Shown here piece by piece: positions 25,719-34,189 of a DNA stretch of 64,000 bases. The translations under genes and the position numbers were made by a program. The stretch's first letter is position 1. The number at the start of each line of letters is the position of its first letter. Origin of the DNA: an uncultured Pseudomonadota bacterium (GTDB lineage Bacteria; Myxococcota_A; UBA796; GCA-2862545); the NCBI GenBank assembly GCA_913061235.1, contig CAJXTB010000027.1, positions 1 through 64,000 of the forward strand, in the 5' to 3' direction. A model generated the notes under the pieces. That model was not told where the DNA came from. It saw nothing but the letters and a program-made list of their open reading frames with translations, and searched no databases.

Positions 25719-26120
25719 ATGTCGCGCTGGCAGTTGTACGCACTCTTGGGAACCGCCTTCGCGCTCGGCGCGCTGGCCATTCGGTTCATGCCCGAGGTCC
25801 CCACGGCCGCGGCTCAGGACGATGAAGTCGAGCAAGGTGCACAGGCAGAGGCTGACACCGAAGCCCCTGTGGCAATCGAAGAGGAACCTGCTCCAATCAT
25901 TGTGTCGTCGGAAGGCGGCCGCTTGGTCTGCCGACTCTTCCTCGTGGACGTTGGCGATAGCTCCGTCCTGGACACCTCCGACCGCACCACAGAAGTCGGC
26001 CAATGGGTCGGGCAGCAGATCGACCAGGGCATGTCGCTCCATGGCGTGGACTTTGAGGTCGGCCAGAAGACCACTGGGTACCCACAAGGCTACCTGCACG
26101 TCTGCGTCTACCCGGGCTAA
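25719..26120 (+). CDS. Signal-anchored protein of unknown function
   Basis: 133 residues, ATG 25719 after GGGAG. An N-terminal hydrophobic segment (WQLYALLGTAFALGALAI) without a lipobox anchors or exports it. An acidic linker (residues about 28-60) precedes a 70-residue domain with two Cys (RLVCRLFLVDVG and LHVCVYPG at the end) that may pair. I do not recognise the family. It converges with the leftward gene ending at 26140. Confidence 0.65.
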   Translation: MSRWQLYALLGTAFALGALAIRFMPEVPTAAAQDDEVEQGAQAEADTEAPVAIEEEPAPIIVSSEGGRLVCRLFLVDVGDSSVLDTSDRTTEVGQWVGQQIDQGMSLHGVDFEVGQKTTGYPQGYLHVCVYPG

Positions 26121-26139
26121 AACCCAGGACTACAGGCGA

Positions 26140-27597
26140 CTACGGCACCAGCGGCGGGCACCCGTCGTCGGCAAGTGCATCCCAAGCGTCTGACCATTCA
26201 CGAGCGTTGTCGGTCGGTACAGCCGTCCGGCCAATACGCATGCCGAGTGTGTGCCCAGCGGTGCCAGGGGCGTCACCAGCGGCCACCTGTGCAAACCCTG
26301 AAAAGGCATCCGCCTCTGAACGCTCGGCAAGTCCCAGCAACCGGGACTCTGCGGCGGCGTCTCCACGTTGACGAGCGTCTCCAGCGGCCTCCACAGCAGC
26401 ACGAGCAAGGACCTGTCGCTCGGAGACGGCAATGCCCACGCCCGCGCTCCCCAGGACCCGCCCACAGGCATCCACCGATGTCTGCACGCCAGCAACCGAC
26501 AGTTCGACCGCCGTTGGCGTCATGGCAACCGACACTTCCTCATCCAGCATGTGTCCAAGGGTCATTGCCGCAAGTGCTGTTGCCCATGGGCTGCCATGAC
26601 GACTACCCAGGACTGCCGCCGGATCTCCCCACTGACCGGGTTCAACAGGAGCCGCCAGCTCGGACGCGACAGGTGATGCCAACGCCGGAATAAGGTGGCT
26701 ACCACCTGAGGTCTCGGCCCACCGTGCCACAGCTTTCAACCACCAGGCCGCGGACTCGTGTGACGAATCATCTTCCCCGTACTTGGCCCGCCACAGCGCT
26801 GTGGCCAAGGCAAGCTCTGGGGCCTCTGTCAGCCGTTCGATACCCATTGGACCGCCATCCCACGACCGCGCATCCGCTCGAAGGCTAAGCTCTCCAACAG
26901 CCACCAACTCTCGGATGCAGTCATCTGTGTCGAGCCGACACAACGGACGTTCCACGGACATGGGTGCCGCGCTCTCAAGCTCCTGAGAAGCGCGCACGAC
27001 GGCTGCTGCACGCAGTGCAGAGGGAACACTCCCGGAAGCTCCTGTTCCCCTCCACAACCAACCCAGCCACTGCCCAGGTGTCATGTCATCGCCCACCAAG
27101 AATGAGGCTCCAACAACATCTTGAGCCAGGGGCACGTCTACCCACGACGGCAAGACCTCCTGCCGATCGAGCCACATCCACATCCACTCGCGCTCAACAG
27201 TCGGAATGGCCTGCGATTCCAGAAGGGCGGGTAGGTGCCGTGGTGGCCGGTCGAAGGCCCGCCACAACGAGAAATTCAGCCGCATTCGGACCAGTGGAGA
27301 CACGGTCGGCTCTGCGAGGACCTCATCCGCCCAAGCGCGGGCGCCGAGCCGACTCAAGTCCTCTTCGAGCCACACCAGCCAGTCGTCCGTGGGGCAGTCT
27401 AGGACCAGGTCTTGGGCGACTGCACGAAACAGAGCCGCCGTACCGGGGTCCTCGCAGTTCTCCCACGCATCTCCTGACGCGTCACGACCCGACTGCCAGT
27501 GCCAGTGCCATGTTGCCGCATAGGGAGCGCCTACGACGCTCGCGCTTGCCACAATCCCAATGACCACAACGGTGGCGATGACCTGTCGAAGTTTCAC
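26140..27597 (-). CDS. Large exported or anchored protein of unknown function
   Basis: 485 residues if GTG 27597 is used (TTG 27615 is the longest frame). The N-terminus has one hydrophobic helix (VIATVVVIGIVASASVVGA) that would be a signal anchor. The remainder is Trp- and Ala-rich and mostly helical, with scattered Cys (about six) and no recognised motif. Trp-rich helical repeats (MWMWLDRQEVLPSW; WLGWLWRGTG) suggest solenoid-like structure. Its promoter would lie in the hairpin-rich stretch upstream. No function assigned. Confidence 0.65.
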   Translation of the reverse strand: MKLRQVIATVVVIGIVASASVVGAPYAATWHWHWQSGRDASGDAWENCEDPGTAALFRAVAQDLVLDCPTDDWLVWLEEDLSRLGARAWADEVLAEPTVSPLVRMRLNFSLWRAFDRPPRHLPALLESQAIPTVEREWMWMWLDRQEVLPSWVDVPLAQDVVGASFLVGDDMTPGQWLGWLWRGTGASGSVPSALRAAAVVRASQELESAAPMSVERPLCRLDTDDCIRELVAVGELSLRADARSWDGGPMGIERLTEAPELALATALWRAKYGEDDSSHESAAWWLKAVARWAETSGGSHLIPALASPVASELAAPVEPGQWGDPAAVLGSRHGSPWATALAAMTLGHMLDEEVSVAMTPTAVELSVAGVQTSVDACGRVLGSAGVGIAVSERQVLARAAVEAAGDARQRGDAAAESRLLGLAERSEADAFSGFAQVAAGDAPGTAGHTLGMRIGRTAVPTDNAREWSDAWDALADDGCPPLVP

Positions 27598-27639
27598 GGG
27601 GCCACTCAACCACAAAAACGGCGCCCGGTGTCATTGCAG

Positions 27640-27995
27640 CGTGTAACCGGAAAGGGGGAAGGTCCGGGTGAGACCGCGCCGAGGCGGTCTCGGAGGGTCA
27701 CACTGACCAGATTCCGAGCGTCGATTTGCGGGCGGGTACGCACGAAGGCCACGGGGGCCCGCGTCCTTCGTGCGACACAGTTGGGACAGAAGGACCTGTC
27801 CCTGGGGGAAGGGATTGTTGGGTGTCGGTAAGCCGACGCCCCCTTGGTACTGTGTCGCAGATCCAAGGGCAAGGCTCTGAAGACGAGTTTTTCAGTGGGT
27901 TCTCACCCGATCGTAAACTACCCGCACCCTGTGGACGATCTGCCAGCAAACCTTGAAAACCAGCCTTAAAAGGCAGACTTATCTCCAATCTGCAC
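27640..27995. ncRNA. Candidate structured non-coding RNA (strand unresolved)
   Basis: No convincing coding frame. A chain of perfect hairpins follows one another. They are CCGGA 27647/TCCGG 27663; GAGACCGC 27670/GCGGTCTC 27684; GGTCA 27696/TGACC 27704; CGCACGAAGG 27739/CCTTCGTGCG 27765; GGGACAG 27783/CTGTCCC 27796; CCCTTGG 27841/CCAAGGG 27863; CTGAA 27876/TTCAG 27891; and GCAGA/TCTGC near 27973-27993. The loop of the 27841 hairpin carries CTGTGTCGCA (27850-27859), complementary to TGCGACACAG (27771-27780), so a pseudoknot or a switch is possible. I cannot match it to RNase P RNA, tmRNA, 6S, SRP RNA or a riboswitch. Confidence 0.4.
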
Positions 27996-28089
27996 TATGG
28001 ACGGAAGGTGATGGAGCCAACGTAGACCCGATCAAGTCGCCGCTCCGTTCGTCCCAAAAATAAATCGCCTATGGAGCAACTGTGGATCG

Positions 28090-28204
28090 ATGCTTCGCGG
28101 GGAAGAATTCGCGAGACCGCCTCGCGGAAGCCCCACTGACATCCGAACACGTTGCCCAAAACGACAACAGGCGCGGCCCCGCAGTGAAGTGCAGGAGCCG
28201 CGCC
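28090..28204. other. Second hairpin cluster in the gene-free stretch
   Basis: CGCGAG-ACCGC-CTCGCG (28110-28126) and a longer stem GGCGCGG (from 28171) with CCGCGCC (to 28204), loop about 19 bases. On the minus strand the latter is followed by TGTTGTCGTTTTGG, so it could terminate the leftward lipoprotein gene ending at 28267. The rest of 27996-28266 holds no gene I can see. Confidence 0.45.
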
Positions 28205-28266
28205 CATGTCGTATCCAGGCCCAAGAGCCCGGATTATTAGCTATCAAGCCGCCAAGACGGGCGGAA

Positions 28267-28551
28267 CTAGCGTGTTGGAGTTCCGGTATCGGCGCTTGTG
28301 TCCGTATCGGAATCCGTGTCGGTATCCGTATCCGTGTCCGTGTCCGTATCGACGTCAGTGTCCGTATCGACGTCAGTGTCCGTATCGACGTCAGTGTCCG
28401 TGTCGAAATCAGGCAACGCGGTGTCGACTTCGGGAAACGGCACGCTGAGGTCAGACGTTGGGTCTGTATTCTCGGACACGATGGAGCCATCTCCGTTGCC
28501 TTCACAGGCAGCAAAGAGCACAAGGGAAAGAGCAACAATGGCGCGTGTCAT
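28267..28551 (-). CDS. Lipoprotein with Asp-Thr-Asp repeat tail
   Basis: 94 residues from ATG 28551, with AGAGG upstream. The signal MTRAIVALSLVLFAAC is a lipobox. After a short spacer the second half is almost only Asp, Thr and Val (DTDTDVDTDTDV repeated), a low-complexity acidic tail that could bind calcium or act as a spacer on the cell surface. The tail is encoded by an 18-base repeat, so its length may vary between cells. Upstream of it, 28552-28644 separates it from the end of dnaE2. Confidence 0.65.
   Translation of the reverse strand: MTRAIVALSLVLFAACEGNGDGSIVSENTDPTSDLSVPFPEVDTALPDFDTDTDVDTDTDVDTDTDVDTDTDTDTDTDTDSDTDTSADTGTPTR
28298..28406 (-). repeat. Short tandem repeat encoding Asp-Thr tail
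   Basis: The 18-base unit TGTCCGTATCGACGTCAG (plus strand) occurs three times exactly from 28341, 28359 and 28377. It is flanked by degenerate TCCGTRTCCG hexamers. It lies inside the lipoprotein gene and preserves frame (multiples of 6 bases). Confidence 0.85.
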
Positions 28552-28644
28552 GGCGAATCCTCTAGGCGATGTGCGGACCGAGCCCGCGGCCGCCCGAGCG
28601 TATCCCAACAACAGCGCTTTGACGACCATGCACCCCCCGGCTTG

Positions 28645-31600
28645 TCAGCGAAAGTCTCGTGAGGGAACTCTCAATGAGGGTATTTTCTCAAGTGCCCAGA
28701 ACGTCTGAACCAGCACGGAGAGCGCGTCACCTTGGCGCTGCAGTGTCCCCTCCACGCCCAAGAGCGACGTATTTCGAGCGAGCTTTCGATGTTCTGCCCA
28801 GACTTTGGGCCAGATGATGGCGTTCACCGCTCCAGTCTCATCTTCGAGGGTCATAAACGTGACGCCATTCGCAGTCCCTGGCTTCTGCCGGTTCGACACC
28901 AACCCACCAATCCGAACCCTTCGCCCAGAGGGCATTCCAGTCAGCGAGGCAATCTCCACAGCATTCCGCTCATGCAGTCCCTCACGAAAGAACTGCAAGG
29001 GGTGCATGTCGACCGACAACCCAACGGAGCGGTAGTCCGCCTGCAGTGCTTGATAAGGTTCTTCCTCTGGAATATTTGGTTCTGGCTCTCGACGCGACAG
29101 CCCCGCAAACAACGGGAGTCCCGTCCACAGCCCCTGAAGTTCCCACAACGCTTTTCGCCGGTCCACGCCAAGTGCATGAAAGGCATCGGCATGGGCGAGC
29201 TTCTCCAGCGATCCTCGGTCCAGTCGAGTACGCCTTGCAAAGTTGGCAAGCGACAGAAACGGTCCGGACTCCCGCGCCGTCATCACCGCGAGTCCAGCGT
29301 CCTTTCGCAGCCCCTTCACCAGTCGCATGCCCAACCGTAGAGGCGGGTTGTCGGCGGGCTCCAGAATCAGGGTGCAGTCCCAGTCACTCTCCACAACGCT
29401 CACAGGTAGGACCAGCACTCCGTGTCGTTGCGCGTCTGCGATGATGGCACGGGGGCTATAGAATCCCATCGGTTGGCTGTTGATGAGAGAGGCGGCAAAC
29501 GCTGCCGGATGGTGGCACTTGATCCACCCTGAAACGTAGACAATAAGCGCGAAGCTCGCTGCGTGGGACTCCGGGAATCCATACTCGCCAAAGCCCAAGA
29601 TCTGCTGAAAGACGCTCTCGGCATAGGGTCGAGCAACCCCCTTCTCCACCATGCCCTCGACCAGCTTCTGTCCCAGCTCATCGAGTCGTCCACGCTTTCG
29701 CCAGGCCCCCATAGACCGGCGAAGTTGGTCTGCCTGCCCCCGAGAGAAACCACCGGCCACCACGGCCATCTCCATGACCTGCTCCTGGAAGAGCGGGATT
29801 CCCAACGTACGCTCAAGCACAGGTACAAGGGAGGGATGCGCGTAGTCGATGGGTTCGTCGCCGTTGCGGCGTGCCAGGTAGGGGTGAACCATGCCTCCTT
29901 GAATCGGGCCTGGCCGGACAATGGAGATTTCGATGACCAAGTCGTAGAAGCATCGCGGCTTGAGACGCGGGAGCATCGACATCTGTGCACGGCTCTCGAT
30001 CTGAAACACCCCAATGGTGTCAGCACGACAGAACATGTCGTACACCGCAGGATCTTCAGGTGGAACCGTCGCTAATGCATAGGTCGTTCCGGTCACCTGC
30101 TCTATCAGACCAAAGGCCTTGCGTACCGCTGTGAGGATTCCCAAGGCCAACAGGTCGACCTTGACGAACTTGAGCACGTCGATGTCGTCTTTGTCCCATT
30201 GAATGACGGTTCGGTCCTTCATGCTCGCGGGCTCAACGGGGCAGAGCTCCACCAACGGCGTCTCGGTGATGACGAACCCACCCACATGAATGGACAGATG
30301 ACGAGGGAAGTTGCGAAGCTCTGCGGCCACGTCCAAGGTGAGCCTGACAGCATGGTCAGCCGGGTCGAGTCCCCCTTCACGGACCAAGTCGTCGAGCGGC
30401 GTGTCCGGTCCTGCAGACCACCGGTCGGTTGATTTCGCGAGGCGCCCCACTTGGTCGAGCGACAACCCCATGACCTTGCCCACGTCGCGAATGGCCGACC
30501 GTAGACGGTACTTCACCACTTCATTGACCAGTGCTGCGCGATCGCGTCCATAGCGCTCGTACACGTACTGGAGCACCTCTTCGCGGCGTTCATGCTCAAA
30601 GTCAATGTCGATATCGGGCGGCTCACCGCGTTCCCGACTGATGAACCGCTCAAACAGCAGCGAGGCCCGACTGGGGTCTACTGACGTGACGCCGAGGGCG
30701 TAGCAGACCGCCGAGTTGGCCGCAGACCCTCGCCCCTGGCACAGGATGCCGCGGCTACGAGCGAAACGCACCACGTCAGAGACGGTGAGGAAGTAGGCCG
30801 GAAAGTCGAGTGCCTCAATGAGCTCCAGCTCGTGGGCCACCTGTGCGCGCACAGACGCTGGAACGCCCTCCGGATACCGTTCGAGCAGTCCGTCGTCGGT
30901 CAGTTCAGTCAGCCAGGACATCGGAGTCCGCCCCTCGGGGACGACCTCGTGAGGGTATTCGTAGGCCAGATCCCCGAGCGAAAACGTACACCTCTCAGCC
31001 AAGGTCACAGCGGCTCGTCGCGCATCCGCCAGGTCCGCAAACCGGTCCGCATAGTCAGCCGGTGCCAGCAATACACGGCTGGCATTCCCCATGAGTGAAC
31101 GGCCCGCCTTCTCAAGGGTCGTGCGGCGACGAATACAGGTGAGAACGTCTGTGACCGGCTGCTTGCTCGTGTCGTGCATCAAGGGCTGTGTGCTCGCTAT
31201 CAGCGGCACCTGCAACGCTTCTGCCAACGCCCGCGCGTCCGCCACTCGACGCTTGTCTCCAGGGGTCAACCGGCGTGTGACGGCCACGACACAACGCCCC
31301 TCAAAGCCGTCTCGTATGCGCTCACTACGCGCAGCGGTCCAACCGTGGTGCAACACCACAAAGAGCCCCTCTGACTGCACCAACAACCGGTCGACGGTCG
31401 TCTCCGCCCGTCCCTTCTCTGCACTGTGGCGCGCATCCGTCAACAAGCGACACAGCGCCGCCCACCCCTGACGGTTCTGTACCAGCAAGCTCACGGGTGG
31501 AGCCCCTGCAAGAGTCACCGTAGCGCCACAGACAAGATGGATACCGTGCTCTTCAGCTGCCTTGTGCGCACGAACCAGCCCGTACACCGCATCTCGGTCC

Positions 31601-31713
31601 ACAAGTCCTAGATGTGCAACGCCAGCCTCTGCCGCAGTACGCACCATGTCTTCTGGACTGGACCCACCGCGCAGCAACGAGAATTGAGTCTGACCCAGGA
31701 GTTCGGCGTACAC
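28645..31713 (-). CDS. dnaE2: Error-prone DNA polymerase III alpha subunit DnaE2 (ImuC)
   Basis: 1022 residues from GTG 31713; GTG 31740 is a longer option but lies inside the LexA-like box. It is the translesion polymerase of the ImuA-ImuB-DnaE2 mutasome. The catalytic palm is intact: PDIDIDFEHERREEV with two Asp, and KVDLLALGILT with the third. GRGSAANSAVCYALGVTSVDP and the finger region FGEYGFPESHAASFA are present, as is an OB-fold near the C-terminus (RVRIGGLVSNRQ). The N-terminal PHP motif reads AELLGQTQFS, lacking the HxH metal ligands of proofreading PHP domains. It stands apart from imuA-imuB at 53.5-55.7 kb. Confidence 0.93.
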   Translation of the reverse strand: MYAELLGQTQFSLLRGGSSPEDMVRTAAEAGVAHLGLVDRDAVYGLVRAHKAAEEHGIHLVCGATVTLAGAPPVSLLVQNRQGWAALCRLLTDARHSAEKGRAETTVDRLLVQSEGLFVVLHHGWTAARSERIRDGFEGRCVVAVTRRLTPGDKRRVADARALAEALQVPLIASTQPLMHDTSKQPVTDVLTCIRRRTTLEKAGRSLMGNASRVLLAPADYADRFADLADARRAAVTLAERCTFSLGDLAYEYPHEVVPEGRTPMSWLTELTDDGLLERYPEGVPASVRAQVAHELELIEALDFPAYFLTVSDVVRFARSRGILCQGRGSAANSAVCYALGVTSVDPSRASLLFERFISRERGEPPDIDIDFEHERREEVLQYVYERYGRDRAALVNEVVKYRLRSAIRDVGKVMGLSLDQVGRLAKSTDRWSAGPDTPLDDLVREGGLDPADHAVRLTLDVAAELRNFPRHLSIHVGGFVITETPLVELCPVEPASMKDRTVIQWDKDDIDVLKFVKVDLLALGILTAVRKAFGLIEQVTGTTYALATVPPEDPAVYDMFCRADTIGVFQIESRAQMSMLPRLKPRCFYDLVIEISIVRPGPIQGGMVHPYLARRNGDEPIDYAHPSLVPVLERTLGIPLFQEQVMEMAVVAGGFSRGQADQLRRSMGAWRKRGRLDELGQKLVEGMVEKGVARPYAESVFQQILGFGEYGFPESHAASFALIVYVSGWIKCHHPAAFAASLINSQPMGFYSPRAIIADAQRHGVLVLPVSVVESDWDCTLILEPADNPPLRLGMRLVKGLRKDAGLAVMTARESGPFLSLANFARRTRLDRGSLEKLAHADAFHALGVDRRKALWELQGLWTGLPLFAGLSRREPEPNIPEEEPYQALQADYRSVGLSVDMHPLQFFREGLHERNAVEIASLTGMPSGRRVRIGGLVSNRQKPGTANGVTFMTLEDETGAVNAIIWPKVWAEHRKLARNTSLLGVEGTLQRQGDALSVLVQTFWALEKIPSLRVPSRDFR

Positions 31714-31732
31714 ACCTGGGGTGTAGCCCGCA

Positions 31733-31748
31733 CTGAACACACGTTCAA
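31733..31748. promoter_or_regulatory. LexA-like box at dnaE2
   Basis: CTGAACAC-ACGTTCAA. Read on the minus strand it matches the M. xanthus LexA box consensus I recall at 15 of 17 positions. It ends 20 bases upstream of GTG 31713, the preferred dnaE2 start, and covers GTG 31740. Confidence 0.65.
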
Positions 31749-31750
31749 TA

Positions 31751-31769
31751 TCAAACCTATGAGGTTTGA
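31751..31769. promoter_or_regulatory. Perfect palindrome upstream of the dnaE2 LexA box
   Basis: TCAAACCT-ATG-AGGTTTGA, 8-base arms and 3-base centre, two bases beyond the LexA-like box. It could be an operator for a second regulator of dnaE2 or part of a promoter. No copy was found at imuA. Confidence 0.45.
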
Positions 31770-31786
31770 GTCAGAGCGAAGCTTGG

Positions 31787-32134
31787 CGGATGTCAGAAGT
31801 CAGAGGACAGAGGTCAGAGCAGGCCAGACAAGCTGGCCGGCGAGCTCTTCACCGTCCCAACTCCGCCGGCGCCGCCAGTCTTGAGAAGCGCTGACGGATG
31901 TTGCGCCCGGCGCTCTGTCTCCTGACCTCCCGAAACACCGAGAACGCAGCAATCGGCCTCGGATCCACTGTCTATCAGACACCGCGCTCAAATGCTGGCG
32001 CCGAAGGCGTCTGCTCTGACCTCTGATAGCTGATAGCTGACCTCCCGAAACACCGAGAACTCACAGACGCCCAGAGTCAGAAACACCGAGAACTCACAGA
32101 CGCCCAGAGCCAGAGACACCGAGAAATCAGAGAC
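31787..32134. repeat. Dispersed TIR element, copy A (duplicated, with 33-base tail repeats)
   Basis: It contains CAGAGGTCAGAGCAG (31808-31822) and its exact complement CTGCTCTGACCTCTG (32011-32025). The 23-base block beginning TGACCTCCCGAAACACC occurs at 31923 and again at 32038. After it, a 33-base unit starting GAAACACCGAGAACTCACAG repeats at 32047, 32080 and 32113 (the last diverged). No gene is seen in 31770-32143. The same termini occur at 53.2-53.5 kb and 55.8 kb. Confidence 0.8.
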
Positions 32135-32143
32135 CCAATCGGG

Positions 32144-33241
32144 CTACTCGGCGTCGCCGCCGGTACCCTCAACATCCGTGCCCTCGCCTTCCTGCGGAGG
32201 AAGCGGAGTGCCACCCTCGAACTCGCTTGGAATGCAGATGGTGTCGATGACTTCGCGCTCGGTCTCGCCACACGTCTTGTAGCGAACCAGCGAGTAGATG
32301 GACGTTGGGTTCACTGGGTTGACCAGCTTCATCATGTCGAGGCCGGTCCACGTATGGCTGACGTGCCAATCAAGCTTGCCGTCTTCACCTGCGGTGACTG
32401 CGCGTGCCGCTGTTGGACGCCACTGGGCGAACGCTTCGAGGTCGTAGGTACAGCCTTCTTCAACCGTTGCCGAGTTGGTACCGGCGAAGTGGTAGTGGAG
32501 CTCTGTGCCGATGGTGAATTTCTTCGCCTCAGGCTGTGCTTCCGGGCGCTCCGCCGTTTCGGTCACGACTACGTTTTGGTAGTCGGTGCAGGTTTCCCAC
32601 AAGAACTCGCCTTCTGCCGGGATGAACGGGTTGGTTCCAACTGGGTTGCTGTCTTCGAGCCAACGACCGTTGTACAGAGCACGGTAGTTGTCGATGAAGA
32701 CCATGCGACATCCCTCTTGGATGTTCACGTACACAACACCTTGGAGCTTGTTGCCCATGTTGTTGTTGCCCAGGCTGAAGGCCTCACCAGCGCCTTGCTC
32801 GTGAGCGGCTTCTGCAGCGGCCTTGGCGGCGCGCATGGCTTCCACCAGTTCTTCATCCGTCTCGCCGCGAGCGCCCAAGTCGCGAAGGCGGGACTTGGTG
32901 CAGGATCCGAGCTCATGGCCTTCGAGAGCGGCACACCAGCCGAGGATGTTGTTCGGGTCACGGCAGATCAGCTGATCTTCACGACGCTTGCACGTGTAGG
33001 TGTAGACGTCCGACGGCGACTTGATGGTGTAGTCGAGCATCAGCGTGTCTTCTTCCATGTAGAAGCGACCACGTGCCATGGGGTTGGCCATGGTCGTTCC
33101 GTCCTGCTGCGCTTCGTTCATTATCCACTCGGACCCCGCCAAGTTGTCGAGGTCCAACGCGCACTCATCCTCGGGCTCTGGGGGTGCGGGGCACGCCATC
33201 AGGGCGAGGGGGGCAAGCAATGTCAAGAACGAGGCGCGCAT
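32144..33241 (-). CDS. Secreted lipoprotein, unknown function
   Basis: 365 residues from ATG 33241, with GGGAGA upstream. The signal MRASFLTLLAPLALMAC is a lipobox. The mature part has about ten Cys in spaced pairs (TCKRREDQLICRDP; GWCAALEGHELGSC; GCRMVFIDNYRALYNGRW) and a helical Ala/Glu segment near residues 110-145. The tail is acidic and Gly-rich. Disulphide-rich, probably at the cell surface. No family recognised. Its upstream neighbour at 33335 is on the same strand, 93 bases away. Confidence 0.7.
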   Translation of the reverse strand: MRASFLTLLAPLALMACPAPPEPEDECALDLDNLAGSEWIMNEAQQDGTTMANPMARGRFYMEEDTLMLDYTIKSPSDVYTYTCKRREDQLICRDPNNILGWCAALEGHELGSCTKSRLRDLGARGETDEELVEAMRAAKAAAEAAHEQGAGEAFSLGNNNMGNKLQGVVYVNIQEGCRMVFIDNYRALYNGRWLEDSNPVGTNPFIPAEGEFLWETCTDYQNVVVTETAERPEAQPEAKKFTIGTELHYHFAGTNSATVEEGCTYDLEAFAQWRPTAARAVTAGEDGKLDWHVSHTWTGLDMMKLVNPVNPTSIYSLVRYKTCGETEREVIDTICIPSEFEGGTPLPPQEGEGTDVEGTGGDAE

Positions 33242-33334
33242 ATGGGTCTCCCGGGGGCGGCGAATGCTACCAAGCATGACCGTCCGGCGCCACCTTGGGC
33301 CGTGAGGACGGTGCAATCGTTGGCTCGCGGCGGA

Positions 33335-34111
33335 CTAACCGCGCTGGATGGACACGTGTCGTAGGCCGACTGGATTGACGGGCACTGACGGTTCTCCGCG
33401 TGGCGAAGTCGTAAGGGGCACCGCCATGATCGCACGAACCGTCTCCATGTCACAACGACCGAAGATGGTGTGCTTGCCGTTCAGATGACTCGGCGTGCTG
33501 TCTGTAATGAAGAACTGGCTTCCGTTGGTGTTCGGTCCGGAGTTCGCCATGGCCAACAGGCCGGGTTCACTGAACGTGACCTCAGGGGTCGTCTCGTCTT
33601 CGAACCGGTAGCCGGGGCCACCTGTGCCAGTACCGAGTGGGTCGCCACCCTGAATCATGAAGTCCGGAATGACGCGATGAAACACGGTTCCGTCGTACAA
33701 TGGCAGGCGACGAGTCTCGCGGGTGCGTGGGTCTGTCCACTCCCGCGTTCCCTCAGCCAGCGCCACAAAGTTGGCGACCGTCTTGGGTGCAACCTCTGGG
33801 AGAAGTTCACACTGGATGTCTCCCATGGACGTCTGGAAAGTGGCGCGCAGCTCCTGACCAGGCTCCAAGCCAAGCGTGGCCAGCACGGCAGCACGATCGG
33901 CGGCCTCACGAACCTCAGCCGCACCTTCCTCGCGCGCGGCCTCGACCTCACGCTCCAATCGACGGACAGATGCGTCCGATGTAGCGACCTGCCCTTCCAG
34001 CTCCGCAAGTCGAGACGCGAGCAAGTCGCGCTCAGCTACGACAGCGTCGTGCTCGGAAGAAGAGACACATCCAGTAAACACAACAGCTAACAAACCGATA
34101 AACAGCCGCAC
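33335..34111 (-). CDS. Lipoprotein cyclophilin-type peptidyl-prolyl isomerase
   Basis: 258 residues from GTG 34111, with AGGAGG five bases upstream. The signal VRLFIGLLAVVFTGC is a lipobox. Residues about 20-85 form a heptad-like coiled coil. The rest is a cyclophilin domain that speeds cis-trans isomerisation of prolyl bonds: FQTSMGDIQCEL; VANFVALAEG; the signature YDGTVFHRVIPDFMIQGGD with catalytic Arg; and MANSGPNTNGSQFFIT. It probably folds secreted or outer-membrane proteins in the periplasm, held on a coiled-coil stalk. Confidence 0.93.
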   Translation of the reverse strand: MRLFIGLLAVVFTGCVSSSEHDAVVAERDLLASRLAELEGQVATSDASVRRLEREVEAAREEGAAEVREAADRAAVLATLGLEPGQELRATFQTSMGDIQCELLPEVAPKTVANFVALAEGTREWTDPRTRETRRLPLYDGTVFHRVIPDFMIQGGDPLGTGTGGPGYRFEDETTPEVTFSEPGLLAMANSGPNTNGSQFFITDSTPSHLNGKHTIFGRCDMETVRAIMAVPLTTSPRGEPSVPVNPVGLRHVSIQRG

Positions 34112-34189
34112 TGCTACCTCCTGACCTTGGCGCGAACGGGGCGGAAGGATACCCGCACGCCCATTGTCAGGCAAACAACAGAGGCCCTC

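Noticed and set aside
27670-27800. Cobalamin riboswitch or other known riboswitch
   Set aside because: Short GGAA/TCCGG similarity only; no B12 box, no regulated transport or biosynthesis gene downstream in either direction.
27652-27869. RNase P RNA
   Set aside because: GGGGAAGGTCCGGG, GGTAAG and ACAGAA resemble RNase P core words, but they are in the wrong order, the universal GAAAGTCC is not exact, and the conserved 3' half is missing.
31787-32134. CRISPR array
   Set aside because: The 33-base repeats are contiguous with no spacers and are part of the TIR element.
32354-33364. Rightward 336-codon frame
   Set aside because: It is antisense to the Cys-rich lipoprotein at 32144-33241 and has no signal or motif of its own.
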